A stretch of DNA of 64,000 bases, taken from Brucella sp. 21LCYQ03. GTDB lineage: Bacteria; Pseudomonadota; Alphaproteobacteria; Rhizobiales; Rhizobiaceae. The DNA lies in assembly GCF_023554105.1 (NCBI RefSeq), contig NZ_JAMJWE010000018.1:1-64000 (forward strand). The letters run 5' to 3'. Under the pieces are notes generated by a model, which did not search any database, was not told the DNA's origin, and was given only the letters and a program-made list of their open reading frames with translations. This document shows, piece by piece, positions 18,007-27,228 of the stretch (position 1 is its first letter; the number at the start of each line of letters is the position of its first letter). Position numbers and translations under genes: made by a program.

Positions 18007-19413
18007 ATGACCGCCGTGACGCTGAAGGCTAAAAGTTCAGACACCATGTTCGTAATGAACGCTTTCGACGGCTCTGTCGTTGGAACAGTACCTGTCGTTG
18101 GTGCCCATGAAATCGATGTGTTGTTATCGCGCGCGAAACAAGGGGCAGCACTTTCTCGCGAACTGCCCCGCCACGCCAGATCAAGTATCCTTGAGCGAAC
18201 CGCACACATCGTTGAAAGCCGTCAGGATGCTTTCGCGCGCACTATCGTGCTTGAAGCCGGAAAGACGATCTCGCAGGCGCAAAAAGAAGTCTCCCGCTGC
18301 ATCAATACGTTGAAGCTATCCGCCGATGAGGCGAAGCGGAATGCCGGTGAAGTTGTTCCTTTCGATGCTTATGCTGGTTCTGAGCAGCGACAGGGTTGGT
18401 TTACGAGGGAGCCGTTAGGAATTATCGCTGCGATAACGCCCTATAACGATCCTCTTAATCTCGTAGCTCACAAGTTGGGACCAGCAATTGCAGGCGGAAA
18501 TTCAGTTTTGCTGAAACCCTCTGAACTGACCCCGCTGTCAGCAATCAATCTTGTGCAGGCGCTTATCGAGGCAGGTTTACCGGAAGAGATCATTACTATC
18601 GCTATCGGCGGTGTCGAGCTTGGCAAAGCACTGGTCGCGGCTCGAGATGTCAGAATGGTTTCGTTTACCGGTGGTTTTGCGGCCGGCGAGGCCATTACCC
18701 GCATAGCGGGTTTGAAAAAGATATCGATGGAATTAGGCGGCAATGCACCGGTCATCGTCATGTCTGATTGCCAGTTTAAAAAGGCAGTAGAAAGCTGCGT
18801 GTCAGGCGCTTTCTGGGCTGCCGGTCAAAATTGCATCGGCGCGCAGCGCATTCTTGTGCACTCCACGATTTACGACAAATTCCGGTACGCATTTGTCAAA
18901 GAGACCGAGAAGTTAAAGGCTGGCAACCCTTTGCTTGAAAGCGTGGATGTTGGACCAATGATCTCTGCACAAGCCGCGGAGCGTGCAGAAAAGACGGTCA
19001 ACAGTGCCATAGCTAGTGGTGCATCGCTCCTGTGTGGGAATCGTCGTGAAGGCTCAGTTTATCATCCGACTGTTCTTGAAGGGACGCCGATGACATGCCC
19101 CCTTTGGTATGAGGAGGTTTTTGCTCCCATCGTGATGCTTGCGCCATTCGAGACGATTGACGAGGCCATAAATATGGCCAACGACACCGAATACAGTCTG
19201 CATGCCGGCATCTTTACGAATAATCTGGCAGATGCGCTGGATGCGGCAGATAAAATCGATGCGGGTGGTGTGATGATCAACGACTCATCAGACTATCGCT
19301 TCGACGCAATGCCATTTGGTGGATCAAAATATGGAAGTATGGGTCGAGAAGGCGTTCGTTTCGCATTCGAGGATATGACCCAGCCAAAGGTCGTCTGCAT
19401 CAACAGATCCTGA
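18007..19413 (+). CDS. NAD(P)-dependent aldehyde dehydrogenase
   Basis: The protein has 468 residues. Catalytic glutamate is in [11 protein letters not shown] and the nucleophilic cysteine in [10 protein letters not shown]. The cofactor region [23 protein letters not shown] and the C-terminal [14 protein letters not shown] are typical of the lactaldehyde/semialdehyde branch. It lies between a transaminase and an aspartase gene. A role in oxidising the transamination product, for example aspartate semialdehyde or malonate semialdehyde, is likely. Substrate is not determined. Confidence 0.9.
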   Translation: MTAVTLKAKSSDTMFVMNAFDGSVVGTVPVVGAHEIDVLLSRAKQGAALSRELPRHARSSILERTAHIVESRQDAFARTIVLEAGKTISQAQKEVSRCINTLKLSADEAKRNAGEVVPFDAYAGSEQRQGWFTREPLGIIAAITPYNDPLNLVAHKLGPAIAGGNSVLLKPSELTPLSAINLVQALIEAGLPEEIITIAIGGVELGKALVAARDVRMVSFTGGFAAGEAITRIAGLKKISMELGGNAPVIVMSDCQFKKAVESCVSGAFWAAGQNCIGAQRILVHSTIYDKFRYAFVKETEKLKAGNPLLESVDVGPMISAQAAERAEKTVNSAIASGASLLCGNRREGSVYHPTVLEGTPMTCPLWYEEVFAPIVMLAPFETIDEAINMANDTEYSLHAGIFTNNLADALDAADKIDAGGVMINDSSDYRFDAMPFGGSKYGSMGREGVRFAFEDMTQPKVVCINRS

Positions 19414-19525
19414 TAGAAATCCATCTCCAGCACAATACAGCCGGAAATAACGCTGCTTTCATCCAGCAAAGAGTCCACAGCGGTTTGTAATCAATACCTT
19501 GTCTGGGAAGAGGGAAGAGACCGAC

Positions 19526-20926
19526 ATGAATGCGCGAATAGAAGTTGACCTCCTTGGAGAGGTAAGCGTGCCAGATGGAATGCTTTACGGCGTACACACG
19601 GCAAGGGCTGTTCAGAATTTCGCGGTATCAGGTATTCGACTTCAGGATTTTCCGGAGTTCATTGCAGCCTTGGCGATGGTCAAAAAGGCGGCGGTTGCTG
19701 CAAATCTCGAACTTGGTTTGCTCGCACCCGAAATCGGTGGAGCCATATCACGCGCTTGTGACAAACTGATCAATCGTGAACTTCTTCATCCACATTTCCC
19801 TGTCGATATGATGCAGGGTGGTGCCGGTACATCAACGAACATGAATGCGAATGAGGTAATTACGAACATAGCGTTGCTTGAACTTGGGCGATTGCCGGGA
19901 GAGTACAACGTTATCCATCCCAATGATCATGTTAACTTGTCACAATCGACCAACGATGTTTATCCGACTGCAATCAGGTTGACCGTGTTGCGAGAGTTCG
20001 GAAGCCTGCTGAAATCCCAGCGTGCGCTAGTCTCGTCTTTCCGCCATAAGGCAGTAGAATTTGCCGACGTCATCAAAGTCGGCCGCACTCAGCTTCAGGA
20101 TGCTGTCCCGATGACACTGGGTCAGGAATTTGATGCTTTTGCTGAAACGCTCGAAGAAGATGTCCTGTTGCTGGAGGTGACATTGCAGCTAATGGCGGAA
20201 GTGAATTTGGGTGGGACCGCTATTGGAACGGGCCTCAACGCTCCGCAAGGCTTTTCCAAAATCGCCTGTGTTCATCTCTCAAACATCTCTGGAGTTCCGT
20301 TGCGACCTGCTCGTAATCTGGTTGAAGCGACATCGGATACGGGTGCGTTTGTGACTGTATCGAGCGTCCTCAAGCGGATTGCGGTCAAGCTTTCGAAAAT
20401 TTGCAATGACCTGAGATTGCTTGCGAGCGGACCCAGGGCCGGGCTCGGCGAAATCAAATTGCCTGCTATGCAGGCAGGTTCGTCGATCATGCCGGGTAAA
20501 GTAAATCCCGTGATACCTGAAATGATGAATCAGATAGGATTTCAAATCGTCGGGAACGATTTGACCGTGACTTTGGCAGCAAGCGCAGGACAACTTCAAC
20601 TGAATGCAATGGAGCCGGTGATTGTTCTGAATATCCTGCAGTCCATGAGGCTGCTTCAGAAAGGCATAGATATTTTTAAGGTCCGCTGCGTCGACGGCAT
20701 CGAGGCCGACGCTGATCGATGCCGCTCGCTGTACGATGACTCGCTCATACTTGCCGCCTCCCTCAATCCTATTTTCGGGTATACAAAGTCGGCAAATCTG
20801 GCGAAGCGGGCATTGCGCGATGGCATCGGGTTGCGACAGGCGGTCGAAGAAGATGGAGCGATGACGCCGGAGCAATTGGTTTCTATCTTTGGGGCAGCAG
20901 AAGTCGCGGATTCTCGACCGACATAA
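19526..20926 (+). CDS. aspA: Aspartate ammonia-lyase (aspartase)
   Basis: The protein has 466 residues in the fumarase/aspartase superfamily. Signatures are GGAGTSTNMNANEVI, the substrate loop HPNDHVNLSQSTNDVYPTA, VGRTQLQDAVPMTLGQEF and the catalytic-serine loop GSSIMPGKVNPVIPEM. The NVNLSQS-type motif fits aspartase more than fumarase. It converts L-aspartate to fumarate and ammonia. The ATG at 19526 was chosen because GGGAAGAGA precedes it. It would feed the product of the upstream genes into the TCA cycle. Confidence 0.88.
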   Translation: MNARIEVDLLGEVSVPDGMLYGVHTARAVQNFAVSGIRLQDFPEFIAALAMVKKAAVAANLELGLLAPEIGGAISRACDKLINRELLHPHFPVDMMQGGAGTSTNMNANEVITNIALLELGRLPGEYNVIHPNDHVNLSQSTNDVYPTAIRLTVLREFGSLLKSQRALVSSFRHKAVEFADVIKVGRTQLQDAVPMTLGQEFDAFAETLEEDVLLLEVTLQLMAEVNLGGTAIGTGLNAPQGFSKIACVHLSNISGVPLRPARNLVEATSDTGAFVTVSSVLKRIAVKLSKICNDLRLLASGPRAGLGEIKLPAMQAGSSIMPGKVNPVIPEMMNQIGFQIVGNDLTVTLAASAGQLQLNAMEPVIVLNILQSMRLLQKGIDIFKVRCVDGIEADADRCRSLYDDSLILAASLNPIFGYTKSANLAKRALRDGIGLRQAVEEDGAMTPEQLVSIFGAAEVADSRPT

Positions 20927-21139
20927 ATCTGGAATATGGAAAGGATGTTTCGCAGTAATTGCTAAAAGCAATTGCCCGCAAGTGTAAACTTTGACAGGTC
21001 AAAAGCATCCGCGAAAATGCCTATTATTTTTGTTGCAACGCGGTCTGCAAACCAGATGGATAACAATGGAGAAAATAACCTGCGTCAACCACGAGCTTAT
21101 GTCGGAAGCCGGCGATGCTTTGCATCGAGGAGTAACGGA
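20927..21139. other. Noncoding gap after aspA
   Basis: About 210 bases with no recognisable gene, ending where the recombinase remnant begins. Confidence 0.5.
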
Positions 21140-21950
21140 ATGAACCAGCTTGACCAGCACCTTACCGCCTTACCGCCAGAGCATCTTCCCCGGGAACGAC
21201 ACGCAAGCGTTCACATTTGAGATGCTTATGCCTATAGCTTCCAGCTGCTGGTGGCGTTCGCACAAGGAAGATTAAGCAAGCGACCGTGTCTGCTGCAGAT
21301 CGACGATATAGACGTAAGGATAATCCTCGGCTTTCTCGAGCACATCGAAGAGACGCGCGGTAATAATGCCTGATCGCGCAACGTCAGGCTGGCTGCTGTG
21401 AAGTCGTTCTTCCGCTATCTCGAACATCGCGCACCCGCGGTGCTGAATCAGGCCCTTCGTGTGCACGCCATTCCGATGAAGAAGATTGACGAGGCGCTCG
21501 TTGCTTCGCTTTCGCGCACCAATTTACAAGCGCTGCTCAATGCTCCGGATGAGCTGATCACCTCAGGAATTCGCGATCCAGCCATCTTACATCTGGCTTT
21601 CGCCGGCGGGCTGCTCGTGTCCCAACTAGTCAGTCTCACCCTCGAACAGTTCGACGGGCGGCCTCCGGACAGCATCGGTATGATCGGCAAAAGAAGACGA
21701 GAGCGCGTGATTCCGGTCTGGCAGGAGACTGCTGCCGCAATCCGCGCCTGGATCGCAGTTAAACCCGACGATGGCGACACGGCGCTCTTCCTGAATAACC
21801 CTGGCAGGATGATGACGCGCTCCTGTGTCGAATACATCCTCGAAAAGCAAGCCGTCGCCGCCGTCAGCGTCGCGGCCACGCTGGCGACGAAGTCAATATC
21901 CCGCCATGTCCTGCGCCACAGCTGCGCAATGCACATGCTTCAGTCTGCTC
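21140..21950 (+). pseudogene. Broken tyrosine recombinase (XerC/D-like)
   Basis: The plus strand translates to a complete-looking N-terminal SAM-like domain (MNQLDQHLTALPPEHLPRER, DAYAYSFQLLVAFAQGRLSKRP, SRNVRLAAVKSFFRYLEHR) and most of the catalytic domain, including HVLRHSCAMHMLQ. Stops interrupt it at 21218-21220 and at about 21371. The box I arginine region reads LLVSQLVSL instead of LRVSEL, and the part with the catalytic tyrosine is replaced by unrelated sequence after about 21950. It is a dead transposon-type integrase. Confidence 0.8.
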
Positions 21951-22136
21951 ACCGACGAGCTAAATTCTCATGCTCTTTGGCATCATCTAAGAATGGATTG
22001 AAAGAGAGTTTCATTTTCGGTGGCCTAAGGGTTTAACTATCACCTTGCCTAACCTGGCATTTGTTCTTAAGCTAGATCAACTCGCAACCAATGCTATAAA
22101 TATGAGGCTCTGTCGAATAGCAAAGGTTGTGACATC

Positions 22137-22340
22137 TTGAGTTGGGATTTTGTCGATGGAGCCTCACCAGAAAGAATTTGGTTGCGTTGGGAAGAAATCG
22201 GCAGTCCGGAAGTTGTTCCTCCAACAAAAACTGACTTTGGATCCAAAATGATTGAGAAGGCTTTGGCCTTGGAACTCAACGGTCCAGCCGAGATCGATTA
22301 TCATCCAAATTGGCGCGCCTGCTCCGCCAAAGGCCATTGA
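22137..22340 (+). pseudogene. C-terminal fragment of a HWE-type histidine kinase
   Basis: The 67-residue frame matches only the last part of HWE kinases: LRWEEIGSPEVVPPTKTDFGSKMIEKALALELNG, corresponding to the ATP-binding G2 box (GFGS) and the tail. The dimerisation domain and N box are absent. It is a relic of chromosomal-type DNA. Confidence 0.6.
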
Positions 22341-22369
22341 TTCAATGTCATCGGCCAAGGTTAGACAGT

Positions 22370-22393
22370 TAGATAGATAGATAGATAGATAGA
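22370..22393. repeat. Tetranucleotide repeat (TAGA)6
   Basis: Six uninterrupted TAGA copies lie between a pseudogene and the end of the hydrolase gene. Such tracts vary in copy number. Confidence 0.9.
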
Positions 22394-22417
22394 ATTAGAA
22401 GCGGAAATCGTAACTGA

Positions 22418-23443
22418 TTATCCAACAGTTTCTTCTATAGGGTTTGAAGTAACAAATCGCTGCAGATTGATTCCGGCCTTTATTATGTAGGGAGGGATTG
22501 ACAGTGAGTAGTGACCACAATTTAATTGCAATACATCGGGCTGTGCGCCTGCTTTATACAGTCGTTCGAGTAGAGCAGTCGATAATTTTGGCAACACTAC
22601 TTTATCTCTTTTTGCCAAAACAATCTGGAGTTGCAGATCAGGACGGGCGAGACTGTAGGCGTAATTTCCCAGATCAAGCGGTGCCCATGCCCTACGCAAA
22701 TTAGGCAGGTCAATCGCAGGCTCTAAACTCTCGCGGATAGCTCGCGTTGCTCGCCCTGTCCATACCATATCAGCCAGACTTCCGGCTGTAAGAAACAATG
22801 AGGCTTTTGATACGTTGACGTCGTGGGCTGCAATTAGTCCTGCGACCCATGACCCTAGGCTCAATCCAAGCACTGAGATTTCTTGATATCCTTCGCTTTT
22901 CAGCCAGCGAATGAGCTTCTGTCCATCCCACACGGCCTGCCGCAGTGACTGGATCGTTCGGCCGTGATTTGCGCTCAGCATGTAATCAGCGTATTTGGAC
23001 CCGGGACGGCTCCGTTCAAAATGATAAGGCATTGCAATCTCGACAACCATAATGCCTCTCTTCGACATATAACTTGCTATCTGACGGTTGCGCGATGATG
23101 CGTTCCAGTGATGAAATATCACCAGTGCTTTGTTTCGCGAGCCACTTTCGGTGATCTTGGACCAGACCAAGTTGTTTTCTGAAACGTCTGTCGAAATCTC
23201 CGATGGAAATTTGAGGAAATCCCCTGCCCGTTCAAAATCTTTATCATTGCTAAGGGGCGATCTGAAGAACGATGGCGTCGCCGAGGCCTGCACCCCGAGC
23301 TTGCAGAATTCCTCGATATTGGAAATATTCGTAGCGCCCGGAAACGCATGTTCTGCATCAAGACTGACGGTCGTTGTCTTTTTGACGTCGTCTCCGCGTT
23401 GTGCGCGTTTCTCATCCCATCGATCAAGCCAACTATGAAACAC
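22418..23443 (-). CDS. Alpha/beta-hydrolase-fold protein
   Basis: About 341 residues from a GTG at 23443 that overlaps the end of the upstream membrane-protein gene by 11 bases; a GTG at 23461 is an alternative. The nucleophile elbow is VLGLSLGSWVAG (G-x-S-x-G). An oxyanion-type motif is ALVIFHHWNASSR, and the late histidine is in LNCGHYSLSIPP. No signal peptide is seen. It is coupled to the membrane protein, so the two probably act together, but neither substrate nor role can be named. Confidence 0.75.
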   Translation of the reverse strand: MFHSWLDRWDEKRAQRGDDVKKTTTVSLDAEHAFPGATNISNIEEFCKLGVQASATPSFFRSPLSNDKDFERAGDFLKFPSEISTDVSENNLVWSKITESGSRNKALVIFHHWNASSRNRQIASYMSKRGIMVVEIAMPYHFERSRPGSKYADYMLSANHGRTIQSLRQAVWDGQKLIRWLKSEGYQEISVLGLSLGSWVAGLIAAHDVNVSKASLFLTAGSLADMVWTGRATRAIRESLEPAIDLPNLRRAWAPLDLGNYAYSLARPDLQLQIVLAKRDKVVLPKLSTALLERLYKAGAQPDVLQLNCGHYSLSIPPYIIKAGINLQRFVTSNPIEETVG

Positions 23444-25013
23444 TTTGATTGATAACCTCACTCTTACGCCGGGGATCAAGTTCTGGATCGAACAAGCTGT
23501 AGATACTAATAAAAAGTGCAATAAACATCAGAACCGAGAAACCGGAAAATGCATCAACGGACAAATAGCTTGCAAACAGAAGGGCCACTACTGCGGTCAT
23601 TCTCCATAATGGGACTTTGAGTTGGTTTCCCGCTCCCGCACGAACAACCCCACATAGAAAGACGAAACAGGTTGAGATGGCTATTAACAGGCTGCTGTAA
23701 TGTGTCGGCATCCGATAGCTAATTTGGCTGTGCACCTCTGCGCGCTCATACAGAATAGATAAGAAATCACTGATCATCCAGGAAACAACACTCGAGCCGT
23801 CGGAAGCCAGATAAGAGCTTTGTAATTTCATGACAGTGGCAATCAAGAGTCCTAAAATAGCGCAGCGGAAAACCCAGCGCATGACCCATAACGTGACTCC
23901 TTTTAGATCTGCCTGGAAGTTTACATCCGACTTTGTTTTTCTAGCTTCGCGTATTTTCCATAGGTCATTGATGACCGAATAAAGCAGAATGAGGCCTGCG
24001 AAGAAGAGGAAAAAGGAAAGGCTCATATAGAGATAGGCAAAGGCGGTAAATATAATTGCCACAGGAACCGTCACAACGCCAGGGCGGACGAGCGCGATCG
24101 TATCCCAATCGATTGCGAAATTACCGCCACCGTTGATGAGAGGCATCAAACAAACACCAATCCATTGAAAGACGCCTGCAAAGAGGAAGCAAATTAGAAA
24201 CACCGCCCAAAATGAACTTGATAAGGCATCAATATGTGACTGCCATGCGAGGTTACTATTCTCCCGTGTACCTTGGGCAAACTTCAATCGCTTTTCATGT
24301 TTCCATGAAGTTACCAGTTCCGATACGAAGGCGAGGAAAAGTGGCAGAAAAACCATAAACACAAGTGTCCAGTTCGAAGCCCAAAGGAACCCGACTTGCT
24401 TGATGACGCCATCCGAACGGGTGAACGACACGTTGTGAATACCGATGATATACGACAAAAAACCCAAGGCTGACATTCCCGCAAAAACAGCAGCGGGAAG
24501 ATTCAAGGGAGATCCCTCGCTAAAAACTGCCTCCGACTGTCGGGCCAGCGCCGGGCTAGTTCGTTCATTATTGCCAGTAAGAACCGGCGTTATTAAAGGT
24601 TGAATTTTGACGATATCTTGAACTTCCTCTGCCAACGTCTCGGCACGGTTCTTCTTTTCTCGTCTCTTGGTGACCAACCGAGATTGTGCGGCGCTCAATT
24701 CAATAACCCATTCGCTTGTCAGGGCTGTATCGCCACAGCTTAAAACGCGCGCCAGCAATCCGATGTTAGCAGCGCTAATTCCTTTCTCATTCTGCTGAAA
24801 CCATAGCTGCACCGTACGAAGATCAACCCCAGTACTTTTTGGATCGACAAGCGTTATTGCCTCAGCGAGCAATTCCGGAGTCCATGGTCCAACTGGGAAA
24901 CCGTCGCTTCCGAGCGAGCGACCAGCACCTGCGGCAGCCAAATACTGAAACAATTCCTTTAAATCGCTCCCATCCTTGGGCGGCGGTAGAAAAAACTTTC
25001 CGTTCTTTATCAA
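23433..25013 (-). CDS. Multi-spanning membrane protein with a soluble N-terminal domain
   Basis: The protein has 526 residues and appears to start with TTG at 25013 behind a weak ribosome site. Residues 1-170 are soluble and helical, with a stretch (STGVDLRTVQLWFQQNEKGISAANIGLLARVL) reminiscent of an HTH. Residues 180-515 carry about nine hydrophobic helices. Plasmids of rhizobia encode membrane proteins of this build (RcgA-like) near conjugation genes. I recall the resemblance only weakly, so I leave the gene unnamed. Confidence 0.65.
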   Translation of the reverse strand: MIKNGKFFLPPPKDGSDLKELFQYLAAAGAGRSLGSDGFPVGPWTPELLAEAITLVDPKSTGVDLRTVQLWFQQNEKGISAANIGLLARVLSCGDTALTSEWVIELSAAQSRLVTKRREKKNRAETLAEEVQDIVKIQPLITPVLTGNNERTSPALARQSEAVFSEGSPLNLPAAVFAGMSALGFLSYIIGIHNVSFTRSDGVIKQVGFLWASNWTLVFMVFLPLFLAFVSELVTSWKHEKRLKFAQGTRENSNLAWQSHIDALSSSFWAVFLICFLFAGVFQWIGVCLMPLINGGGNFAIDWDTIALVRPGVVTVPVAIIFTAFAYLYMSLSFFLFFAGLILLYSVINDLWKIREARKTKSDVNFQADLKGVTLWVMRWVFRCAILGLLIATVMKLQSSYLASDGSSVVSWMISDFLSILYERAEVHSQISYRMPTHYSSLLIAISTCFVFLCGVVRAGAGNQLKVPLWRMTAVVALLFASYLSVDAFSGFSVLMFIALFISIYSLFDPELDPRRKSEVINQSVS

Positions 25014-25030
25014 TCGCTTATCGACTTAGA

Positions 25031-25065
25031 TTTCGCTTCGTTTCGCAGCATTTCGTATCCTATCG
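25031..25065. promoter_or_regulatory. 10-bp phased TTTCG repeats upstream of the membrane-protein gene
   Basis: TTTCG begins at 25031, 25041 and 25051, and a degenerate TATCG at 25061, so the spacing is exactly one helical turn. The block sits just before the TTG start of the membrane protein. This looks like an array for a protein binding one DNA face. Confidence 0.5.
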
Positions 25066-25116
25066 TGCATTATGCCTTAATCAACGTTTTTATTAGTTGA
25101 ATTTTTATATGACAGT

Positions 25117-25131
25117 TTCGCATTAAGCGAA
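25117..25131. promoter_or_regulatory. Palindrome TTCGC-ATTAA-GCGAA
   Basis: A perfect 5-bp inverted repeat with a 5-base spacer, using the same TTCGC word as the phased repeats 70 bases away. It lies between the divergent membrane-protein and small-ORF genes. Probably an operator. Confidence 0.5.
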
Positions 25132-25280
25132 GTGCGAGGAGACACAAAACTGAACGCCAAAGAATTAGGGAATATGGATCTATTGATAACCCTTTTTTTG
25201 TTCAATTAGTCAAAATTCAGTTTTGCGAATTGCACTTATGAGCTTCACCCATGTTCACAAAATGACGTTCGGAGGCCATT

Positions 25281-25538
25281 ATGGATGCAGTTGGGGATGT
25301 TATAAATCGTAAGAACGAAAGCGGCGGCGTTGGCGAATGCAGCGCAGGCCCGACGAAACGACTGCTGGAACTATCGTCACTGACTGACGATCCGCGCCAG
25401 ATCATTGATTATGAACCGCAAGATCGTGATGACGCAATCAGCAAACTGCTCTATCTCGCAGCTTCCATGATCACCGGCCGGCTAACCCTTGGGAAAAACG
25501 ACGTGGCCACTGTGTTGAAAAGCATCGATGATCTTTAA
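25281..25538 (+). CDS. Small hypothetical protein
   Basis: The protein has 85 residues with GGAGG five bases before the ATG. It is acidic and soluble, with a probable C-terminal helical pair (DAISKLLYLAASMITGRLTLGKNDVATVLKSIDDL). It is divergent from the membrane-protein gene and shares its repeat-rich control region. It may be a regulator, but no known family is recognised. Confidence 0.65.
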   Translation: MDAVGDVINRKNESGGVGECSAGPTKRLLELSSLTDDPRQIIDYEPQDRDDAISKLLYLAASMITGRLTLGKNDVATVLKSIDDL

Positions 25539-25652
25539 CTGCTTTAGCGCTGCTCGTAGAAGTAGAGACTGCGCAATAGGCAATGCCAGCACCAACTGCG
25601 ATGTCAACGCTATCTATCAGAGCACAAAGAGCGTTGTAGTTGATTGAGCTCC

Positions 25653-26207
25653 TTAAAGTTTCAGATTAAACCAATAGCGCACCTTAAGACCTTGGTAATC
25701 GGGAATGTCAAAAAAGTACGGGTCTTTTCGGAGAGGTCGGGCAATGGAGACGACCTTTCGACAACTATTTCCTCGATCCGAGTTGCCAATGTCCCGATAT
25801 TGAACATCCTTGTACTGCTGAAACTCTTTATTCTGTTCCCTGATCTTGTTGGTGCAGGTGTTGATTGCCTTTTCGCAGCGGTTGGACAGCATTGCGCCGC
25901 GATCACTCATATTGCTGGCTTCCTTAAAACCCGATGGGCATTCCTCGTAAGGCTGATATAAGGGTTCGCCAGACTTTGTCTCATGGCAAATGGGCCATGA
26001 GAAACCCGGCTTTACCATTTCCTTGATCAGTTTAGTCATTGGTGGGACGCAATAAGGGACGCCATGCCACGAAGGGTTTGAGGATGCTGCGCACAAAAGA
26101 ACCTGGCAACCCCAAGATGGCGTCCCTCCGGTGTCCTGCGCAATTGCAGCGGATTGCATTACGGCGACAGTGCCAAGGCCAGCGAGTGCAAACAGAAACT
26201 GCTTCAT
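25653..26207 (-). CDS. TrbM-like secreted conjugation protein
   Basis: The protein has 184 residues with a signal peptide (cleavage near SAAIAQ). Nine or more cysteines follow. The segment WGCQVLLCAASSNPSWHGVPYC...FSWPICHE resembles the TrbM/KikA family, periplasmic proteins of plasmid transfer regions. Its ATG overlaps the stop of the upstream small ORF (ATGA), so it belongs to the same leftward operon as the nuclease-like genes. Confidence 0.7.
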   Translation of the reverse strand: MKQFLFALAGLGTVAVMQSAAIAQDTGGTPSWGCQVLLCAASSNPSWHGVPYCVPPMTKLIKEMVKPGFSWPICHETKSGEPLYQPYEECPSGFKEASNMSDRGAMLSNRCEKAINTCTNKIREQNKEFQQYKDVQYRDIGNSDRGNSCRKVVSIARPLRKDPYFFDIPDYQGLKVRYWFNLKL

Positions 26208-26494
26208 TTCATATCATCCTTATATTCTAGCTGTTGGAGCCAACTCTCCAGACAATATGTCTCGAGCGAGTAAAAGGGGACGATGTGACGATATCTCTCG
26301 TCGCGTAGTCGCATAGCGCGATAAGTGTGACCGCAGAACGCGATTGAATTCCAATGCGATACACCAGGCGCTGATTTGGAATTTCGCGGCATACTGCTGG
26401 ATAGGCAAAGACGCCGATCAAGAACTAATCGAACGACATTTTCCGCTGTTCGTGAAAAAAACGATGGCGGTATGGCCAGCAACAAGCAGGCCAT
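26204..26494 (-). CDS. Hypothetical protein coupled to the TrbM-like gene
   Basis: A 96-residue frame whose stop overlaps the next ATG (ATGA) and which fills the gap between two operon genes. It starts with a hydrophobic stretch (MACLLLAIPPSFF). No good ribosome site precedes 26494; the frame stays open upstream, and a different-frame ATG at 26528 starts a short 34-codon ORF. A frameshift or unusual start is possible. No family recognised. Confidence 0.4.
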   Translation of the reverse strand: MACLLLAIPPSFFSRTAENVVRLVLDRRLCLSSSMPRNSKSAPGVSHWNSIAFCGHTYRAMRLRDERYRHIVPFYSLETYCLESWLQQLEYKDDMK

Positions 26495-26538
26495 GGGATC
26501 GCGTGCGAAATTGAGCGAATATGAGCCATCCCCGACAA

Positions 26539-27228
26539 CTATCGGTCTGTCCTTTTTGGTTTTCTGCGCGCATCGGCAAACGGGGGAGATATTTCGCTTT
26601 TTCGCTCTACGAGTAAGTTGAAATCCGCGATTGGCTGACGATCGAGCGTTTTGTCGACGGCCTTGCGCCGCCACTCATTCATATCCAGAACGTAAGCTCC
26701 CCACATGCCATATCGCGCCGACATCGCGGCACGCTGATAGCCTAGATATTGAGGGTGGCTTAGGTAGGGTGAATCCACCCTCGCCCAACCCACACGAAGC
26801 ATTTCGAGAGCCAGGTCGCGTCCCCGTGATGTGCATCTCGCTCGTGCCGTGCCCTCAGCGTCATAGCCGACGACAGCGCAGGAGACGGCGGACGCCCCGA
26901 TCGTTCTTTTAAGCCAGGCTTTTGCTAAGGGGCCACAGGGTACAGGCGGCGGTGCTTTCGTAACGTCCCTGTTCGTCCATTTCGGATCGAGCACCCATTG
27001 AGGCAGTTCGCACGCGTCAATATCCGCGAGACGGACTTGTTGGGCATAGGTGGGAAACCAGAGGCTCCGACCATCAATAACCGCGACACGCCCCTTGAAG
27101 ATTGGAAGCGGTACAAGCTGGCGAGATTGAAGCGATACGCTGGCAACTGGCGCGCTGTTAATAGCATCAGCTGCGAATGCTGGTTCCGATGCAAGGGCAA
27201 ATGACATTGCTACGATCAGATATTTCAT
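26539..27228 (-). CDS. Secreted staphylococcal nuclease-like protein (third copy)
   Basis: The protein has 229 residues with a signal peptide (cleavage after EPAFA). The SNase fold is suggested by VIDGRSLWF, VRLADIDACELPQ (in true nucleases the R is catalytic), CGPLAKAWLKRTIG and CTSRGRDLALEMLRVGWARV, plus the C-terminal GMWGAYV. Known nucleases have E in place of some residues here, so activity is uncertain. The ATG overlaps the stop of the second copy by four bases. Confidence 0.8.
   Translation of the reverse strand: MKYLIVAMSFALASEPAFAADAINSAPVASVSLQSRQLVPLPIFKGRVAVIDGRSLWFPTYAQQVRLADIDACELPQWVLDPKWTNRDVTKAPPPVPCGPLAKAWLKRTIGASAVSCAVVGYDAEGTARARCTSRGRDLALEMLRVGWARVDSPYLSHPQYLGYQRAAMSARYGMWGAYVLDMNEWRRKAVDKTLDRQPIADFNLLVERKSEISPPFADARRKPKRTDR

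Noticed and set aside
20279-20971. 230-codon minus-strand frame
   Set aside because: Antisense shadow of aspA.
25644-25961. 105-codon plus-strand frame
   Set aside because: Antisense to the TrbM-like gene, which has a signal peptide and coupling to its neighbour.
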